DNA of 64,000 nucleotides from Pseudoalteromonas sp. R3 (lineage in GTDB: Bacteria > Pseudomonadota > Gammaproteobacteria > Enterobacterales > Alteromonadaceae). The DNA lies in the NCBI RefSeq assembly GCF_004014715.1, contig NZ_CP034835.1, forward strand, positions 1,116,001 through 1,180,000. Direction: 5' to 3'. Below the pieces are notes generated by a model, which was not told the origin of the DNA, ran no database searches, and saw nothing but the letters and a program-made list of their open reading frames with translations. Within the stretch, counting starts at the first letter, position 1, and each line of letters begins with the position of its first letter. Made by a program: the position numbers and the translations under genes. This document shows positions 35,765-45,100 of the stretch, in pieces.

Positions 35765-36193
35765 ATGAAAATTTTGGCTTTATTATCTACCATTTTAGTT
35801 TTGTCCGGTTGTGCAGGAACATCAGAAGTACAAAACTCTAATGGTTGTGACGTGTATACATATTTTGATAAAGCTCAAAATAATTTCTCAGGGCTGGTGT
35901 ATTTAGATACGGACTTTGAACGAGCATTGACTTCTCAAATACCTGACTTTAACGAAAGTAATGCATACTGTTGGTACTCTAAGAAAAATAGTTTGGTTGG
36001 TAAATTATTGGTAGCTGATTATAAGCCTTCAATCGCATATGTATTTGAGCACAAATCCAGAGGCTGGACGTTAGTTGAAATTAACGAGGTAATTAATTTG
36101 CCTGCACATCAGTGGTATAGATTGCAAAGACACCCAGCCAAATTTATCGATATTTTTTGGTATGCAGGCAGGCCTCGGGATCGGTGTCTTTGA
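35765..36193 (+). CDS. Cassette-borne lipoprotein, unknown function
   Basis: This 142-residue protein has a lipoprotein signal ending LSGC (Cys at 16). The mature part has aromatic-rich strings such as NAYCWYSKKN and WTLVEINEVINLP and no recognised domain. It starts 5 nt after the attC of cassette 1. Its C-terminal GRPRDRCL runs into a half attC, so the 3' end may have been replaced by recombination. Confidence 0.72.
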   Translation: MKILALLSTILVLSGCAGTSEVQNSNGCDVYTYFDKAQNNFSGLVYLDTDFERALTSQIPDFNESNAYCWYSKKNSLVGKLLVADYKPSIAYVFEHKSRGWTLVEINEVINLPAHQWYRLQRHPAKFIDIFWYAGRPRDRCL

Positions 36194-36204
36194 ATTGCTC
36201 GCAC

Positions 36205-36249
36205 AAGCTTTAGCTAGCTATTGTCAGCCGTTTAATTTCGGCGTTAGGC
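36205..36249 (+). repeat. Partial attC (right half only)
   Basis: CGGCGTTAGGC at the right end is a normal attC R' box, and ATTGTCAGCCGTTTAATTTCG resembles the right arm. No matching left arm is present before it, so the site is truncated or was fused during cassette loss. Confidence 0.5.
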
Positions 36250-36271
36250 CAAGAGTATTTTAGAGTTGAGT

Positions 36272-36754
36272 ATGGCGATAGAAATAATTAGGGAAGCTGC
36301 GTGGTCTGAAATACTAAAACTTCAGGCAGAGGTCTATCTGTTTGTTGAGCCTGAAAGTCTTGAGGTGTTAAAGGACAAATGGAATCGAACGCCCAGCTGT
36401 TGCTTTACCTATCGCGACAGTGACAAATTAAAGGGTTATTTGTTAGCGCACTCTTGGAATAGCGAGCAGCCTCCGAAGTTGTTTAACGCCTTACCGAATG
36501 ATACGGAAGGTAACATCTTGTTTCTCCATGATCTGGCAATTGCAAGCTCCTCATTTGGACAAGGCATTGGGTCAAAATTGATGAAGCACCTGGTAGAGGT
36601 AGCAACTAATTTGGGCTTCAAAGAGATTAGGCTGGTTGCTGTCCAGAACTCAAAGTTGTTTTGGCAAAGGCAAGGTTTTAAGCCGTTGTCAGATAATGTG
36701 TGCAAAAGTTATGGCACTGATGCGCAATTGATGTGGCGAAAGCTCCAAGCCTGA
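36272..36754 (+). CDS. GNAT-family N-acetyltransferase (cassette)
   Basis: This 160-residue protein shows the GNAT core: NILFLHDLAI (beta4), then FGQGIGSKLMKHLVEVA (acetyl-CoA loop Q/RxxGxG/A), then EIRLVAVQNSKLFWQRQGF (beta5 to beta6). GNAT enzymes acetylate amines such as drugs, polyamines or protein N termini; the substrate is not readable. The start at 36272 (ATG) is preferred over a TTG two codons earlier. It follows a half attC, so it was probably acquired as a cassette, but no attC follows it. Confidence 0.85.
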   Translation: MAIEIIREAAWSEILKLQAEVYLFVEPESLEVLKDKWNRTPSCCFTYRDSDKLKGYLLAHSWNSEQPPKLFNALPNDTEGNILFLHDLAIASSSFGQGIGSKLMKHLVEVATNLGFKEIRLVAVQNSKLFWQRQGFKPLSDNVCKSYGTDAQLMWRKLQA

Positions 36755-36776
36755 CAATTACAAATCACGAAAATTT

Positions 36777-36987
36777 CAATTTTGGAAGACATCAATTTTG
36801 GAAGACATCCACCATTGTCCGTACCTTTTTTAGCGGAGATCACATCAGAAATCATTTCTCTACATAGCATTTAGAAGTTTACCAGCAAGATAAAAGCATC
36901 CAGCATCCAGCATCCAGCATCCAGCATCCAGCATCCAGCATCCAGCATCCAGCATCCAGCATCCAGCATCCAGCATCCAGCATCCAG
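36777..36987. repeat. 16-bp duplication and 13 copies of a 7-bp repeat
   Basis: TCAATTTTGGAAGACA is repeated twice near 36777-36808. From 36896 to 36987 the heptamer GCATCCA is repeated about 13 times without visible interruption. The rest of the gap 36755-37205 holds no gene that I see. The array lies about 220 bp upstream of the lectin gene, and such arrays change length easily by slippage. Confidence 0.9.
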
Positions 36988-37205
36988 GAGCAGCAATCTC
37001 GCCCAAAAAAGTAGGGTGATAATCGAGCACTTTTCTATTGTCCTTCCTAAAAAAGATGAGTCACAAAAATGACACATAATTCACACTTGTAATACAGTGT
37101 AATAGATGAGCTTAGTTTATTGATGTAATTTACGAAACGAATTGAAGGCCAGTATTCATGCTTTTTAGCGTCGTGTAATTAAACAATAGAAATTTGGAGT
37201 AAATT

Positions 37206-39011
37206 ATGGGTTCACGAAAAGGGATCGTAAATTCAGCAATGGTCGCTTCCGTGGTGGCCGGCTCTATGGCCATGACTAGCCAAGTAAATGCTTTTGGCTG
37301 GGGTAGTATAGGTGACTTCTTTACAGACCCGATTGGAACTGTTGGCGGTGCCGTTACACAGGTAGCACAAGTGGTTAGGCATGTTACTAGCCCAGTGACA
37401 AATGTTGCAATTGATACACTTAGACATGGTGCAAACGTTGTGAATGATGCAACTAACTTGGTTGGTGTTGACTCCACAGCTATTACTGATAAAGCTATAT
37501 CACTCGCTCAACAAATGGCCACTTTAGACAACATTGGAACATTTGTCGCTGATCAACAAGAAAAGCTTGCTGCACTTGAGCACTTTGCGACTGTTGCTGT
37601 GACTAACGCACACCACTTGAGTCAATTAGAAGCATTGGTCGATGGCGTCAATGAAAACAACGTAGAACTTGCAAAAAACATCGTGCACAGCCTGATAAAA
37701 GACATTGACTACGATACGTTAAAGCTCGTCGTAGATCAGGTCAAAACATATGACGGTGCGCAGTCTTTGATGTTTATGGTGAATAAAGGTAATTTAGGAG
37801 TAGGGGTGGCTGTTGACGTTCATGAACTGGAGCGTATTAAGTATGGCCATCATTCTAACCGCCACGAACCAATCATGAGCTTTTTTGTTCAGGCTGTGAA
37901 CCCAGCAACGCCGAATAACCAACTAAAATTTTCTGTTGGCTACCATAAAAACCCTCCTTTGCAGGTATCAGGAAATAGTGTAAGCCTATCAAGTACGGTT
38001 AAGAAGATGAAAGTCAGCCTTGCATTTGCATCGTTGAATAGCAGTGACTTCCTTGCTCTGGTTGATGTACAAGCTTTGCGAAACCAACATAAAATGACTG
38101 CTGTCGGCGTCAGTGCAAATCCTGTTAGCTTGCAAGCAGGAAGCACATCAAGACAAGTTGTATTCAAAGAATGTCAAAACGGTAGATTACAAGCGAATGG
38201 AGTAGATTGTAATCAACAAGGTTTGTCTATTAGTGAACTGACCGGTGTCTACGCCATGGACCAACACACAGCGCTTGGTGGTGTGTCATTTACATTTAAG
38301 TCATCTGGTATAGTGGATGGCATGTACTGCGTACAAACAGTCGAACCCGCAGATCCACATACCTGGCAAGACAACTACTTCTGCTCATCAGAAGACATTG
38401 GCATGAAATGGTCTTTTGCTGGCCCAATCGATGGCATGCGCTGTACGCAGATCATTGAGTTGGCAGACCCGCATACATGGCAAGACAACTATCTATGTTT
38501 ACCTAATGACTCAGACTATTTATTCTCTTGGAATAGTGCTGGTAAAGGTAATATGAAAAATACGGTAAGATGGCTTGAAGCCGCAGATCCACATACTTGG
38601 AATGACAACTACCTGGGCATTGAAAAATACGTAGAGTTGAAAATATTCGATAAGTGTTTAGATATTAATGGGTACCATCCAAGCAATGGTCAAGACATCA
38701 TACTGTACGATTGTCACGCTGGTGCAAACCAGAAATGGTTATTCACTGCCGATGGTAAAGTGAGAAGTAAAATGAACTATAACAAGTGCCTTGATTATAG
38801 AAACTCAGCGACGAGCAATGGCGAAAAACTGATGATTTGGGACTGTAACACCAGCCCGACACAACAGTTTGAATATATCAATGGCCAATTAAAAACTGTA
38901 TTACAACCATCTCGCTGTGTAGATTCTCCACAGCCACATAACTTCACAAGAACACACTTGTGGGATTGCCCGGTGTTAACAGGGCACAACCATGTAGTTG
39001 TTTCAAACTAA
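37206..39011 (+). CDS. Secreted protein with ricin-type lectin domain
   Basis: This 601-residue protein has a Sec signal (about 1-29, ending QVNA). Residues 30-230 are helical and hydrophobic-patterned, with no known family. At about 375-475 three copies of ADPHTWxDNY occur at regular distances, each preceded by a Trp or Cys strand; I do not recognise this repeat. The C-terminal 120 residues form a ricin-B beta-trefoil: KCLDINGYHPSNGQ, NQKWLF, KCLDYRNS, MIWDCNTSPTQQFEY and CVDSPQ. The lectin part should bind galactose-like glycans, while the front may be a toxin, enzyme or adhesin part. GGAG lies 7 nt before the ATG. Confidence 0.8.
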   Translation: MGSRKGIVNSAMVASVVAGSMAMTSQVNAFGWGSIGDFFTDPIGTVGGAVTQVAQVVRHVTSPVTNVAIDTLRHGANVVNDATNLVGVDSTAITDKAISLAQQMATLDNIGTFVADQQEKLAALEHFATVAVTNAHHLSQLEALVDGVNENNVELAKNIVHSLIKDIDYDTLKLVVDQVKTYDGAQSLMFMVNKGNLGVGVAVDVHELERIKYGHHSNRHEPIMSFFVQAVNPATPNNQLKFSVGYHKNPPLQVSGNSVSLSSTVKKMKVSLAFASLNSSDFLALVDVQALRNQHKMTAVGVSANPVSLQAGSTSRQVVFKECQNGRLQANGVDCNQQGLSISELTGVYAMDQHTALGGVSFTFKSSGIVDGMYCVQTVEPADPHTWQDNYFCSSEDIGMKWSFAGPIDGMRCTQIIELADPHTWQDNYLCLPNDSDYLFSWNSAGKGNMKNTVRWLEAADPHTWNDNYLGIEKYVELKIFDKCLDINGYHPSNGQDIILYDCHAGANQKWLFTADGKVRSKMNYNKCLDYRNSATSNGEKLMIWDCNTSPTQQFEYINGQLKTVLQPSRCVDSPQPHNFTRTHLWDCPVLTGHNHVVVSN

Positions 39012-39114
39012 TAAATAGACGCTCTGCTGGGAAGTGACGCGATGCACTTTCCAGCAGATTTTTTAATTGGGTGGGGTGAATGAGTGCTTAGTTCGATCTA
39101 AATCAGATTAATCA

Positions 39115-39245
39115 CTTTAACCATTAACAACCATTAACAAGGACAACCATCTAAAACGGGCAGAGCAGGTTGTAACAAATTAACAAGGACAACCATCTAA
39201 AACCATAATCAACAAGGACGGCTATGTTCTAAATTGAAAGTGCCT
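39115..39245. repeat. Short direct repeats left of the transposase
   Basis: TTAACAAGGACAACCATCTA appears at 39134 and again at 39180, and a third degenerate form (ACAAGGACGGCTATGTTC) follows at about 39211. The last runs into CTATGTTCTAAATTGAAAG, which recurs inverted near 41966-41990. These may be ends of a REP-like or IS-related element. The rest of 39012-39446 shows no gene. Confidence 0.6.
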
Positions 39246-39446
39246 GTGACGGAATTCACAATCGCTGACACTCACCCGATACCAGTACCTTCTTAAAGTG
39301 ATCATGCTTTAAATTAAATAGGAATTATTAAAGAGTGGCTTTGATGAGTACGGTCTCAGCTATAACGTAGCTAATTTCATGCTAAATGGCGTGATTAACC
39401 CCTGCAGTCGCTACAGTGTTAATCCGAAAGTCAGGTATGAGCCTTT

Positions 39447-40418
39447 TTATCCCAGCAAGCGCTCGCAGTTGGCCAGGTTGGTACGTCGCCTTTTTTGCAG
39501 ATGCGTACAGTATTCAGTCATAGCGTGACGTCTGCCAGCTGCACCATGGAATACTTTGGTAAATCGGGTGGTGAGCTTTAGCCAATTATCGGGCTCGATT
39601 TGTAGTCGGGCAAGGATAGGTTGGGCATCGCAGATGTGACCGCGTTTGTCTGCACGAACGCATCGACCTGTTAGCTCAACCAGTTCAATGTAGTATTTAA
39701 GCTCAAATGGCAACCCTTTAGGCATACTTTGCCCTGGATTCCCAACAAATCGCAGAAGGTGCTTTGGTTGTTTGCCATCATGGGCATGTTCAGTGCGCTT
39801 TTTGATGCTGGTGTAGTCAGAAGTTTCTGGTGTTTCAGCTACTTTGGCTCGAATTGGATTCAGGTCAACATAAGCCATACAGGCCGCCAATGCTGCTTCA
39901 TCAAGTAAAGCCTGCGACTTAAATCGACCTTCCCAGAATCGACCTGTGCAGCCATCTTCTTTGTTTGCCCGGCGAGCAATATCTTCGTTCAGCACACGCA
40001 TAAACCAACTGATACTTGCGAGCCTTTCTCTGTATTGCTCAATGATACTGTTGAGCATGATGAGCTCAGAATAATTGAGCTCACATCCCTCAATGAATTT
40101 GTGTGTCAGCCAGTTTCCCTTAAATAACTTATGCCATCGGATGACAATAGCCTTGTCAGACAATCGTTTGGCCTTTATATCATCCACATATAAAACGATA
40201 TGGGTATGATTGCTCATAACAGCGTAAGCGCAGATATCTATGCAAAAAACAGCGGCCAGTGTAAGTAGCTTGTCTTCAACCCACTCGCGACGATGTTCAT
40301 AAGACTTGCCTGTGAATTTATCTTTGCCGCACAGAAAGGCTCGTCTAACACAGCGAGAGATGCAATGATAGTATTTAGTATCCACTAAACTGACTTGGTT
40401 TTTTCGTGCTGTTGGCAT
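39447..40418 (-). CDS. Y1 (HUH) transposase, REP-associated type
   Basis: This 323-residue protein has the HUH motif SNHTHIVLYVDD and a C-terminal catalytic tyrosine region, placing it in the IS200-related TnpA_REP/RAYT family. The ARRAFLC and NPIRAKVAETPE strings, seen in many stand-alone Y1 transposases of marine bacteria, agree. RAYTs nick single-stranded DNA near REP palindromes. No orfB/TnpB partner is present. Related REP-like fragments (GGTGGATGTC and variants) are frequent in the surrounding 14 kb. Confidence 0.85.
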   Translation of the reverse strand: MPTARKNQVSLVDTKYYHCISRCVRRAFLCGKDKFTGKSYEHRREWVEDKLLTLAAVFCIDICAYAVMSNHTHIVLYVDDIKAKRLSDKAIVIRWHKLFKGNWLTHKFIEGCELNYSELIMLNSIIEQYRERLASISWFMRVLNEDIARRANKEDGCTGRFWEGRFKSQALLDEAALAACMAYVDLNPIRAKVAETPETSDYTSIKKRTEHAHDGKQPKHLLRFVGNPGQSMPKGLPFELKYYIELVELTGRCVRADKRGHICDAQPILARLQIEPDNWLKLTTRFTKVFHGAAGRRHAMTEYCTHLQKRRRTNLANCERLLG

Positions 40419-40658
40419 AATGGTCGTCCTAATCCTTGGAGTCGCCTACAAGCGTAGTCGGTGCGAGCAAAGCACACAAGTTTTGAGGTGGATGTCTACG
40501 GAAAGGGAAAGCAATCACTTATGACTTTGTTATCAGGTTGATTGTTGATGAACTGAATTGGATAGAGCAACGCTGTGCATTTTCATTATATTGATTTCAA
40601 ATAAGTATTTTTTGGATCCCAGAACGAGCGTTATATAAAAAACGATAGCTGTAGCCAT

Positions 40659-41252
40659 ATGAAATATTTTAGAAAAATGATTGAACAGTATATTCCGGTC
40701 AATGATGACGAGTGGAACTCTGCTTGTAGCATGTTTGAGAGAAAACATATCAAAAAAGGAACAATTGTACATCGCGCCGGCGATGTGTTTAGTGAGATAT
40801 GGTTTATCAAAAGCGGGTTAGCCAGATCATATTTCAGTGATATGAATGGCAAAGAGCATACCTGGCAACTCTATTTTCGCGGTAAAAGTAGGCATGGTTT
40901 AAACCACTTTATGGATGATAGTGTCAGCTTTTACGAAAAAACAGGATCAATGCTTAACTTTGAAATTCTTGAAGATTCAGTTTTTTACGTAACGTCTCTG
41001 GAAAAGCTTGATAAGTTTGTAGCACAAGACAAAAAGTGGGGAATTTTGGCTCGTATATGGTTACACAACACCTATTATTCGGCCACGTACAAACGCGTCC
41101 TTTCTCTCATGTCAGAGACTGCTGCCCAAAGGTACGAGCGTTTACTGGACGAATATCCTTTTATATTTAAGCAAGTTAAGTCATACCATATCGCTTCTTA
41201 TCTCGGTGTCGCGCCCCAGACTTTGAGTAAACTAAAATATGAATCTAGGTGA
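40659..41252 (+). CDS. Crp/Fnr-type cyclic-nucleotide-binding-fold regulator
   Basis: This 197-residue protein has the cNMP-binding beta-barrel (GTIVHRAGDVFSEIWFIKSGLARSYF) and a C-terminal helix pair with the HTH IASYLGVAPQTLSKLKYE. It lacks the Fnr cysteines. Family members of this length are often transcriptional regulators close to Crp_2/YeiL types; the ligand is unknown. It lies upstream of the HabA-like membrane-protein unit, its possible target. Confidence 0.8.
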   Translation: MKYFRKMIEQYIPVNDDEWNSACSMFERKHIKKGTIVHRAGDVFSEIWFIKSGLARSYFSDMNGKEHTWQLYFRGKSRHGLNHFMDDSVSFYEKTGSMLNFEILEDSVFYVTSLEKLDKFVAQDKKWGILARIWLHNTYYSATYKRVLSLMSETAAQRYERLLDEYPFIFKQVKSYHIASYLGVAPQTLSKLKYESR

Positions 41253-41305
41253 ATGAACTCACATATTTCGTTGTTTACCATGTGTTTTTTCACTGGAGAT
41301 TAACA

Positions 41306-41422
41306 ATGAATATTTTTCAAAAGTTCAAAAGTCAATTTAAGCAAAGTGCCCCGTTAAACATTGCCTGGCACGTCTGTAGCACCACACAGTCTGGCACCGT
41401 GCAAACACAAGGGGCTCAATGA
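41306..41422 (+). CDS. 38-residue hypothetical peptide upstream of the HabA-like gene
   Basis: A 38-codon frame starts MNIFQKFKSQFKQSAP. CTGGAGA lies about 7 nt before its ATG, and its stop TGA overlaps the next start as ATGA. This coupling suggests a real gene or a leader peptide. The N terminus is amphipathic and basic. No family is recognised. Confidence 0.5.
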   Translation: MNIFQKFKSQFKQSAPLNIAWHVCSTTQSGTVQTQGAQ

Positions 41423-41850
41423 TGGAACTAACACAAACAGGTGCACACCTCATATTTATCGGCACTGCTTTTTTTCTTGTTGGCCTGGTACAAGGCGCGT
41501 TGATACCCGCTGTAAAAAACTCCCGGATGGCGCTTTCTGGTCACTTGACGGCTGTTCAATGTGGCATGGCTGTGGCGCTCTTCGGTGTTGTCTGGTCGCT
41601 GGTTGAACTGCCTTTATTTTCGGCACTTTTTGCTGCTTATGGTTCTGCATTCGGATTCATACTTATTTGGATGGGAATAACCCTTGCGTCAGTGACTGGT
41701 GCAAGTAAAGCGCTGCCAATCGCCGGTGCTGGGTTTTCGGCAAACATCACAACCGAAGTCATTGTAATGCTTCTGGTACGTATTGGGTCACTATTATCAC
41801 TAATCGCCTGTTCCATATTGATTTTTGGGTTGCTGCCGATACTTGGGTAG
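41419..41850 (+). CDS. HabA (hydroxylaminobenzene mutase)-like membrane protein
   Basis: This 143-residue protein has four hydrophobic helices. FLVGLVQGALIPAVKNSRMALSGHL resembles the opening of hydroxylaminobenzene mutase HabA from Pseudomonas (a GLxxGxxxP segment followed by NPRMGLSAHL). Most bacterial homologues are uncharacterised, so this is a fold-level call. The final 50 bp are duplicated in the 80-bp tandem just downstream. It is coupled to the short upstream peptide and lies behind a Crp-family gene. Confidence 0.65.
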   Translation: MMELTQTGAHLIFIGTAFFLVGLVQGALIPAVKNSRMALSGHLTAVQCGMAVALFGVVWSLVELPLFSALFAAYGSAFGFILIWMGITLASVTGASKALPIAGAGFSANITTEVIVMLLVRIGSLLSLIACSILIFGLLPILG

Positions 41851-41990
41851 GCGTTTTTGGGTGACACCCACTTCAATTTCTAATCGCCTGTTCCATATTG
41901 ATTTTTGGATTGCTGCCGATACTTAGGTAGGTGCATTTTTGGGTCATTTTTGGCTGACACCCACTTCAATTTAGAACATAGCACGGCCTT
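41801..41990. repeat. Tandem duplication of a gene 3' end with REP-like tails
   Basis: TAATCGCCTGTTCCATATTG begins at 41801 and again at 41881, giving an 80-bp tandem duplication of the end of the HabA-like gene. Both copies finish with GACACCCACTTCAATTT, the REP-like word of this region. The remainder of 41851-42247 holds no gene I recognise. Confidence 0.8.
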
Positions 41991-42247
41991 TAGTAATAAT
42001 TGAGCCCTTGCCCGAAAGGCGGCAATAAGTCAGTACCTTAGAATGTTAAGCGCTAGGTATAGTGACTACACGCTTAAGGAGGTAACGTATAACCCCCGTC
42101 ACTTACCTGTTGTGATAAATGGTGAGATTAGCGTCAAGCTAAAGAGGCAGCTTGCGTGTCTGAATTGGTGTGAAGGCATCCATGCCTTGTTTACGTTCTA
42201 ACTTCCTGGAACTTAGTGAGAATAGAAATCAAAGATGAAAAGGGAGA

Positions 42248-45100
42248 TCAAAACTCTTTGAACCACGATAAAGTGTAGTAGCGACCTCTTGGGTTTGGCC
42301 CGCGATCATAGCCTCGTGCGACATCCAAAAATGGTGGCTTTTCACCAAATGGATTTTGTACAGTGAGATTAAATCGACCATATTGCTGTGCGTCATAGCC
42401 AACCGTTAGCGTTTTCAAGTCGTAAGACGGCGACCAGTCCAGGGCAAAGTCTCTGGCTGTTCTGTATTTGTCTTTTTCTGGCACGTTTGTTAAATCAAGA
42501 ATATCGTCTTCATCTGAATTAAATGCCTTACTACCGTACGCCATGGTGAAAGAAGAATTCCAGTTTCCTTTATTCCAAAATATGCCAAATGATTGCTTGG
42601 TCTCTAAATTATTATATCGACCAATATAGGGAGTCCATTTGTCATCACCTAAGTACTGGTTATCACCTTGAGTGATTTCAGCTAATGAGTAGGTTATTTG
42701 AAAGCGGCCTATTTGTGTATCAGGAAAAGTGTAGTTTAAATCTAGATCATAGCCTTGGGATCTCGTTTTACCGATGTTAATGACGATGCTCTTATAGTGT
42801 TCAAGTACATGAGTTGTTGGGTTTCGTTGAATTAGATCGGCAAATAACTCTCCATTGGTGCGTGCATTTTCACGCAGCATTACTCTGGTTAAACGCTCTG
42901 GCGCATTTTCAATGTCTACTTCCCAAAAATCTAATGTGGCAGTAAAACCTTTAAGGTATTCAGGGGTCCATACAAAGCCTAAGTTACGTGATGTAGACGT
43001 TTCCGGGCTAAGGTTCTCATTGCCGCCCATTTCAAATGACCACTGGTAGGGCTCTGCTTCAGCCACTTTTGCACCAAAGCTTTTACACAATGCCAGTTGC
43101 TCCCAGCCTGTGTTACTACATGGATCGGAAGAGTTGGAATACCAACGATCAGTGAATACTTCTTTGCCACGATATAAATCAAATAAAGTCGGTGCCCGAA
43201 AACCTTCAGAGTAATTAGCTCGAACCATGAGTTGCTCTATTGGCTTCCAGTAAACATTAATAGAGGGCGTACTTGATGAACCCGAATCACTATAATTGGA
43301 GTAGCGAACCGCAAGCTCAACACTTAAATGTTTCGCCAAATAAGCATCTTCAGCGATTGGAATGCTGGTTTCGATGTATGCTTCTTTGATTTTACGTTTT
43401 GGTGGAACATTGCTGTCTTCCTGACTCAGGTTACCGACTAATTTATATTTTCCTCTTACATCATCGAATTGATTGCTGGCTTCTTCTGTGCGGTATTCGA
43501 CTCCTACTGCCATTTGAATAGTCCCTGCAGGTAAGTTGAAAACGTCTCCTACCGCACTTAGATTGAAGGTGTTCGTTGTGGCCTTGTGCTTACTCCAAAT
43601 ACCATCAACCATAATTGCATCTAGCAAATCGCTGTTAAGTTGCTCAAGGTCGACAAAAGGGTTCAGTGGTGAGCAATTATTTTCAGCAAGGCAAACCTCA
43701 GGGCCGCTTAGGCTGTCTTGTAACAAAGTTCTATTCAGTGCTTCAGGATAAGTTGTTTTTGCTTCATAACGGCTATGTACAAGATCTGTGGACCAGGTCC
43801 AATTTTCAGATAGTTCGCCATTGAGTCCAAGGCGCACATGAAAAGGCGTGGTAACTGTTGTTGTGTTTCGTTTATTGAGGTTGGTCAAGCGACGGTTCAA
43901 GCGTACATCGCGGCCGAACGGATTATATTCATTATCTTTACTTACGAACAGGCCAGAGACTACCGCAGCAGCCTCTTGTGCGTAGTTTTCTTTGTCGGCG
44001 TAAAGTAATTGAGCGGTACCTTCAAGTGTATCTGTAAAATTGTAATATGTGTTTAACAGTATGCTGTATTCGGTTCTTTCGGATGCGTCTAGCGTTTCAC
44101 TTTGAAAGTTATAGCCATGGGCTTCTTTATATTTCTTCTCGGCTTCTTCCTGCGCTATTTCTTCTAATTCCCAGCAGGCTTGCCCGACTTGCCCACGATA
44201 AGTTGCAGAGAACGGAGAAAAGTCATCTAAGCTGCTGCCATTTGTGCCATTATTTCTGTGCATCATGTGGTAGGTTGCTGTGGCGGTGTCTGCATCGCAA
44301 TCTGCATAAGTCGCATTGCCATCGGGCCCATAAATACTCAGCCAGTTGGTACCTTCAAAAATACCATCAACTTTGTGTGAGCTTCTATCGGGGTAGTAGA
44401 AACTTCGCGAGCCTCTGTTGTATGTTCCTATTTTCTTAGCTTCAATTCCTAATGTAACTCCACCTTCGTTAAAGCTGGTGCCGCCGACAAAGCTAATAGT
44501 GTGAGTTGGGGCATCATTGTATTCACTGATCCCTGTCGAGACATTCAGCTTGACACCCTCAAAGTCTTTAAGTAACTGGTAGTTAACCACCCCCGCAATG
44601 GCATCCGAGCCATAAATTGCAGATGCTGACCCTTTTTTAATATCCACCCGTTTTAGCATGGTTGTGGGGATGATTGAAATGTCCACCGAACCATCGGTAT
44701 CAGCCGCCATTCTGACGCCATCAAGCAAGTTTAAGGTTCGAGCATACCCTAAACCGCGTAATTGAATTTTTTGTCGACCATCATTATTTCTTGCATCGGC
44801 TCCAAAGTTTTCATCAATAGAAACCTGATGGCCATTCATGGCTGGTAAACGTGTGAAAATATCGGTAATGGAAGTTAATCCGCTTAGCGCGATGTCTTCG
44901 CTTGTCACTGTTGTGATTGGTAAAGAAGAAGTGAGTTCGGGCCGGATCAACCGAGAACCTGTTACCGCAACAATCTCAATCTCATTGTCTTCATTTTTGT
45001 TATCTAATTCATTTATCTTTTCAGCAGAGAAACCAGGGTTTGGCATCAAAACTAGGGCTGTCGTGATGGCGATATGCACAGGCGATAAAGTGTAAGTCAT
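42248..45100 (-). CDS. TonB-dependent outer-membrane receptor
   Basis: I choose the ATG at 45100 with AAGGGA before it, giving about 950 residues; 21 more codons upstream are open but less likely. A signal peptide (ending GFSA), a plug domain with IQLRGLGYARTLNLLDGVR and AIYGSDAIAGVVNY, and a long beta-barrel with FRAPTLFDLYRG and a terminal aromatic residue (WFKEF) are clear. The acidic segment before VTVTG-like EIVAVTGSRL is TonB-box-like. Substrates could be siderophores, peptides or sugars. No Fur-like site or partner gene was found next to it. Confidence 0.92.
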   Translation of the reverse strand: MTYTLSPVHIAITTALVLMPNPGFSAEKINELDNKNEDNEIEIVAVTGSRLIRPELTSSLPITTVTSEDIALSGLTSITDIFTRLPAMNGHQVSIDENFGADARNNDGRQKIQLRGLGYARTLNLLDGVRMAADTDGSVDISIIPTTMLKRVDIKKGSASAIYGSDAIAGVVNYQLLKDFEGVKLNVSTGISEYNDAPTHTISFVGGTSFNEGGVTLGIEAKKIGTYNRGSRSFYYPDRSSHKVDGIFEGTNWLSIYGPDGNATYADCDADTATATYHMMHRNNGTNGSSLDDFSPFSATYRGQVGQACWELEEIAQEEAEKKYKEAHGYNFQSETLDASERTEYSILLNTYYNFTDTLEGTAQLLYADKENYAQEAAAVVSGLFVSKDNEYNPFGRDVRLNRRLTNLNKRNTTTVTTPFHVRLGLNGELSENWTWSTDLVHSRYEAKTTYPEALNRTLLQDSLSGPEVCLAENNCSPLNPFVDLEQLNSDLLDAIMVDGIWSKHKATTNTFNLSAVGDVFNLPAGTIQMAVGVEYRTEEASNQFDDVRGKYKLVGNLSQEDSNVPPKRKIKEAYIETSIPIAEDAYLAKHLSVELAVRYSNYSDSGSSSTPSINVYWKPIEQLMVRANYSEGFRAPTLFDLYRGKEVFTDRWYSNSSDPCSNTGWEQLALCKSFGAKVAEAEPYQWSFEMGGNENLSPETSTSRNLGFVWTPEYLKGFTATLDFWEVDIENAPERLTRVMLRENARTNGELFADLIQRNPTTHVLEHYKSIVINIGKTRSQGYDLDLNYTFPDTQIGRFQITYSLAEITQGDNQYLGDDKWTPYIGRYNNLETKQSFGIFWNKGNWNSSFTMAYGSKAFNSDEDDILDLTNVPEKDKYRTARDFALDWSPSYDLKTLTVGYDAQQYGRFNLTVQNPFGEKPPFLDVARGYDRGPNPRGRYYTLSWFKEF

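Noticed and set aside
36871..37077. 68-codon minus-strand frame reading the heptamer array as a repeated Leu-Asp-Ala-Gly-Cys-Trp-Met protein
   Set aside because: Its composition is only the translated tandem repeat and there is no start context.
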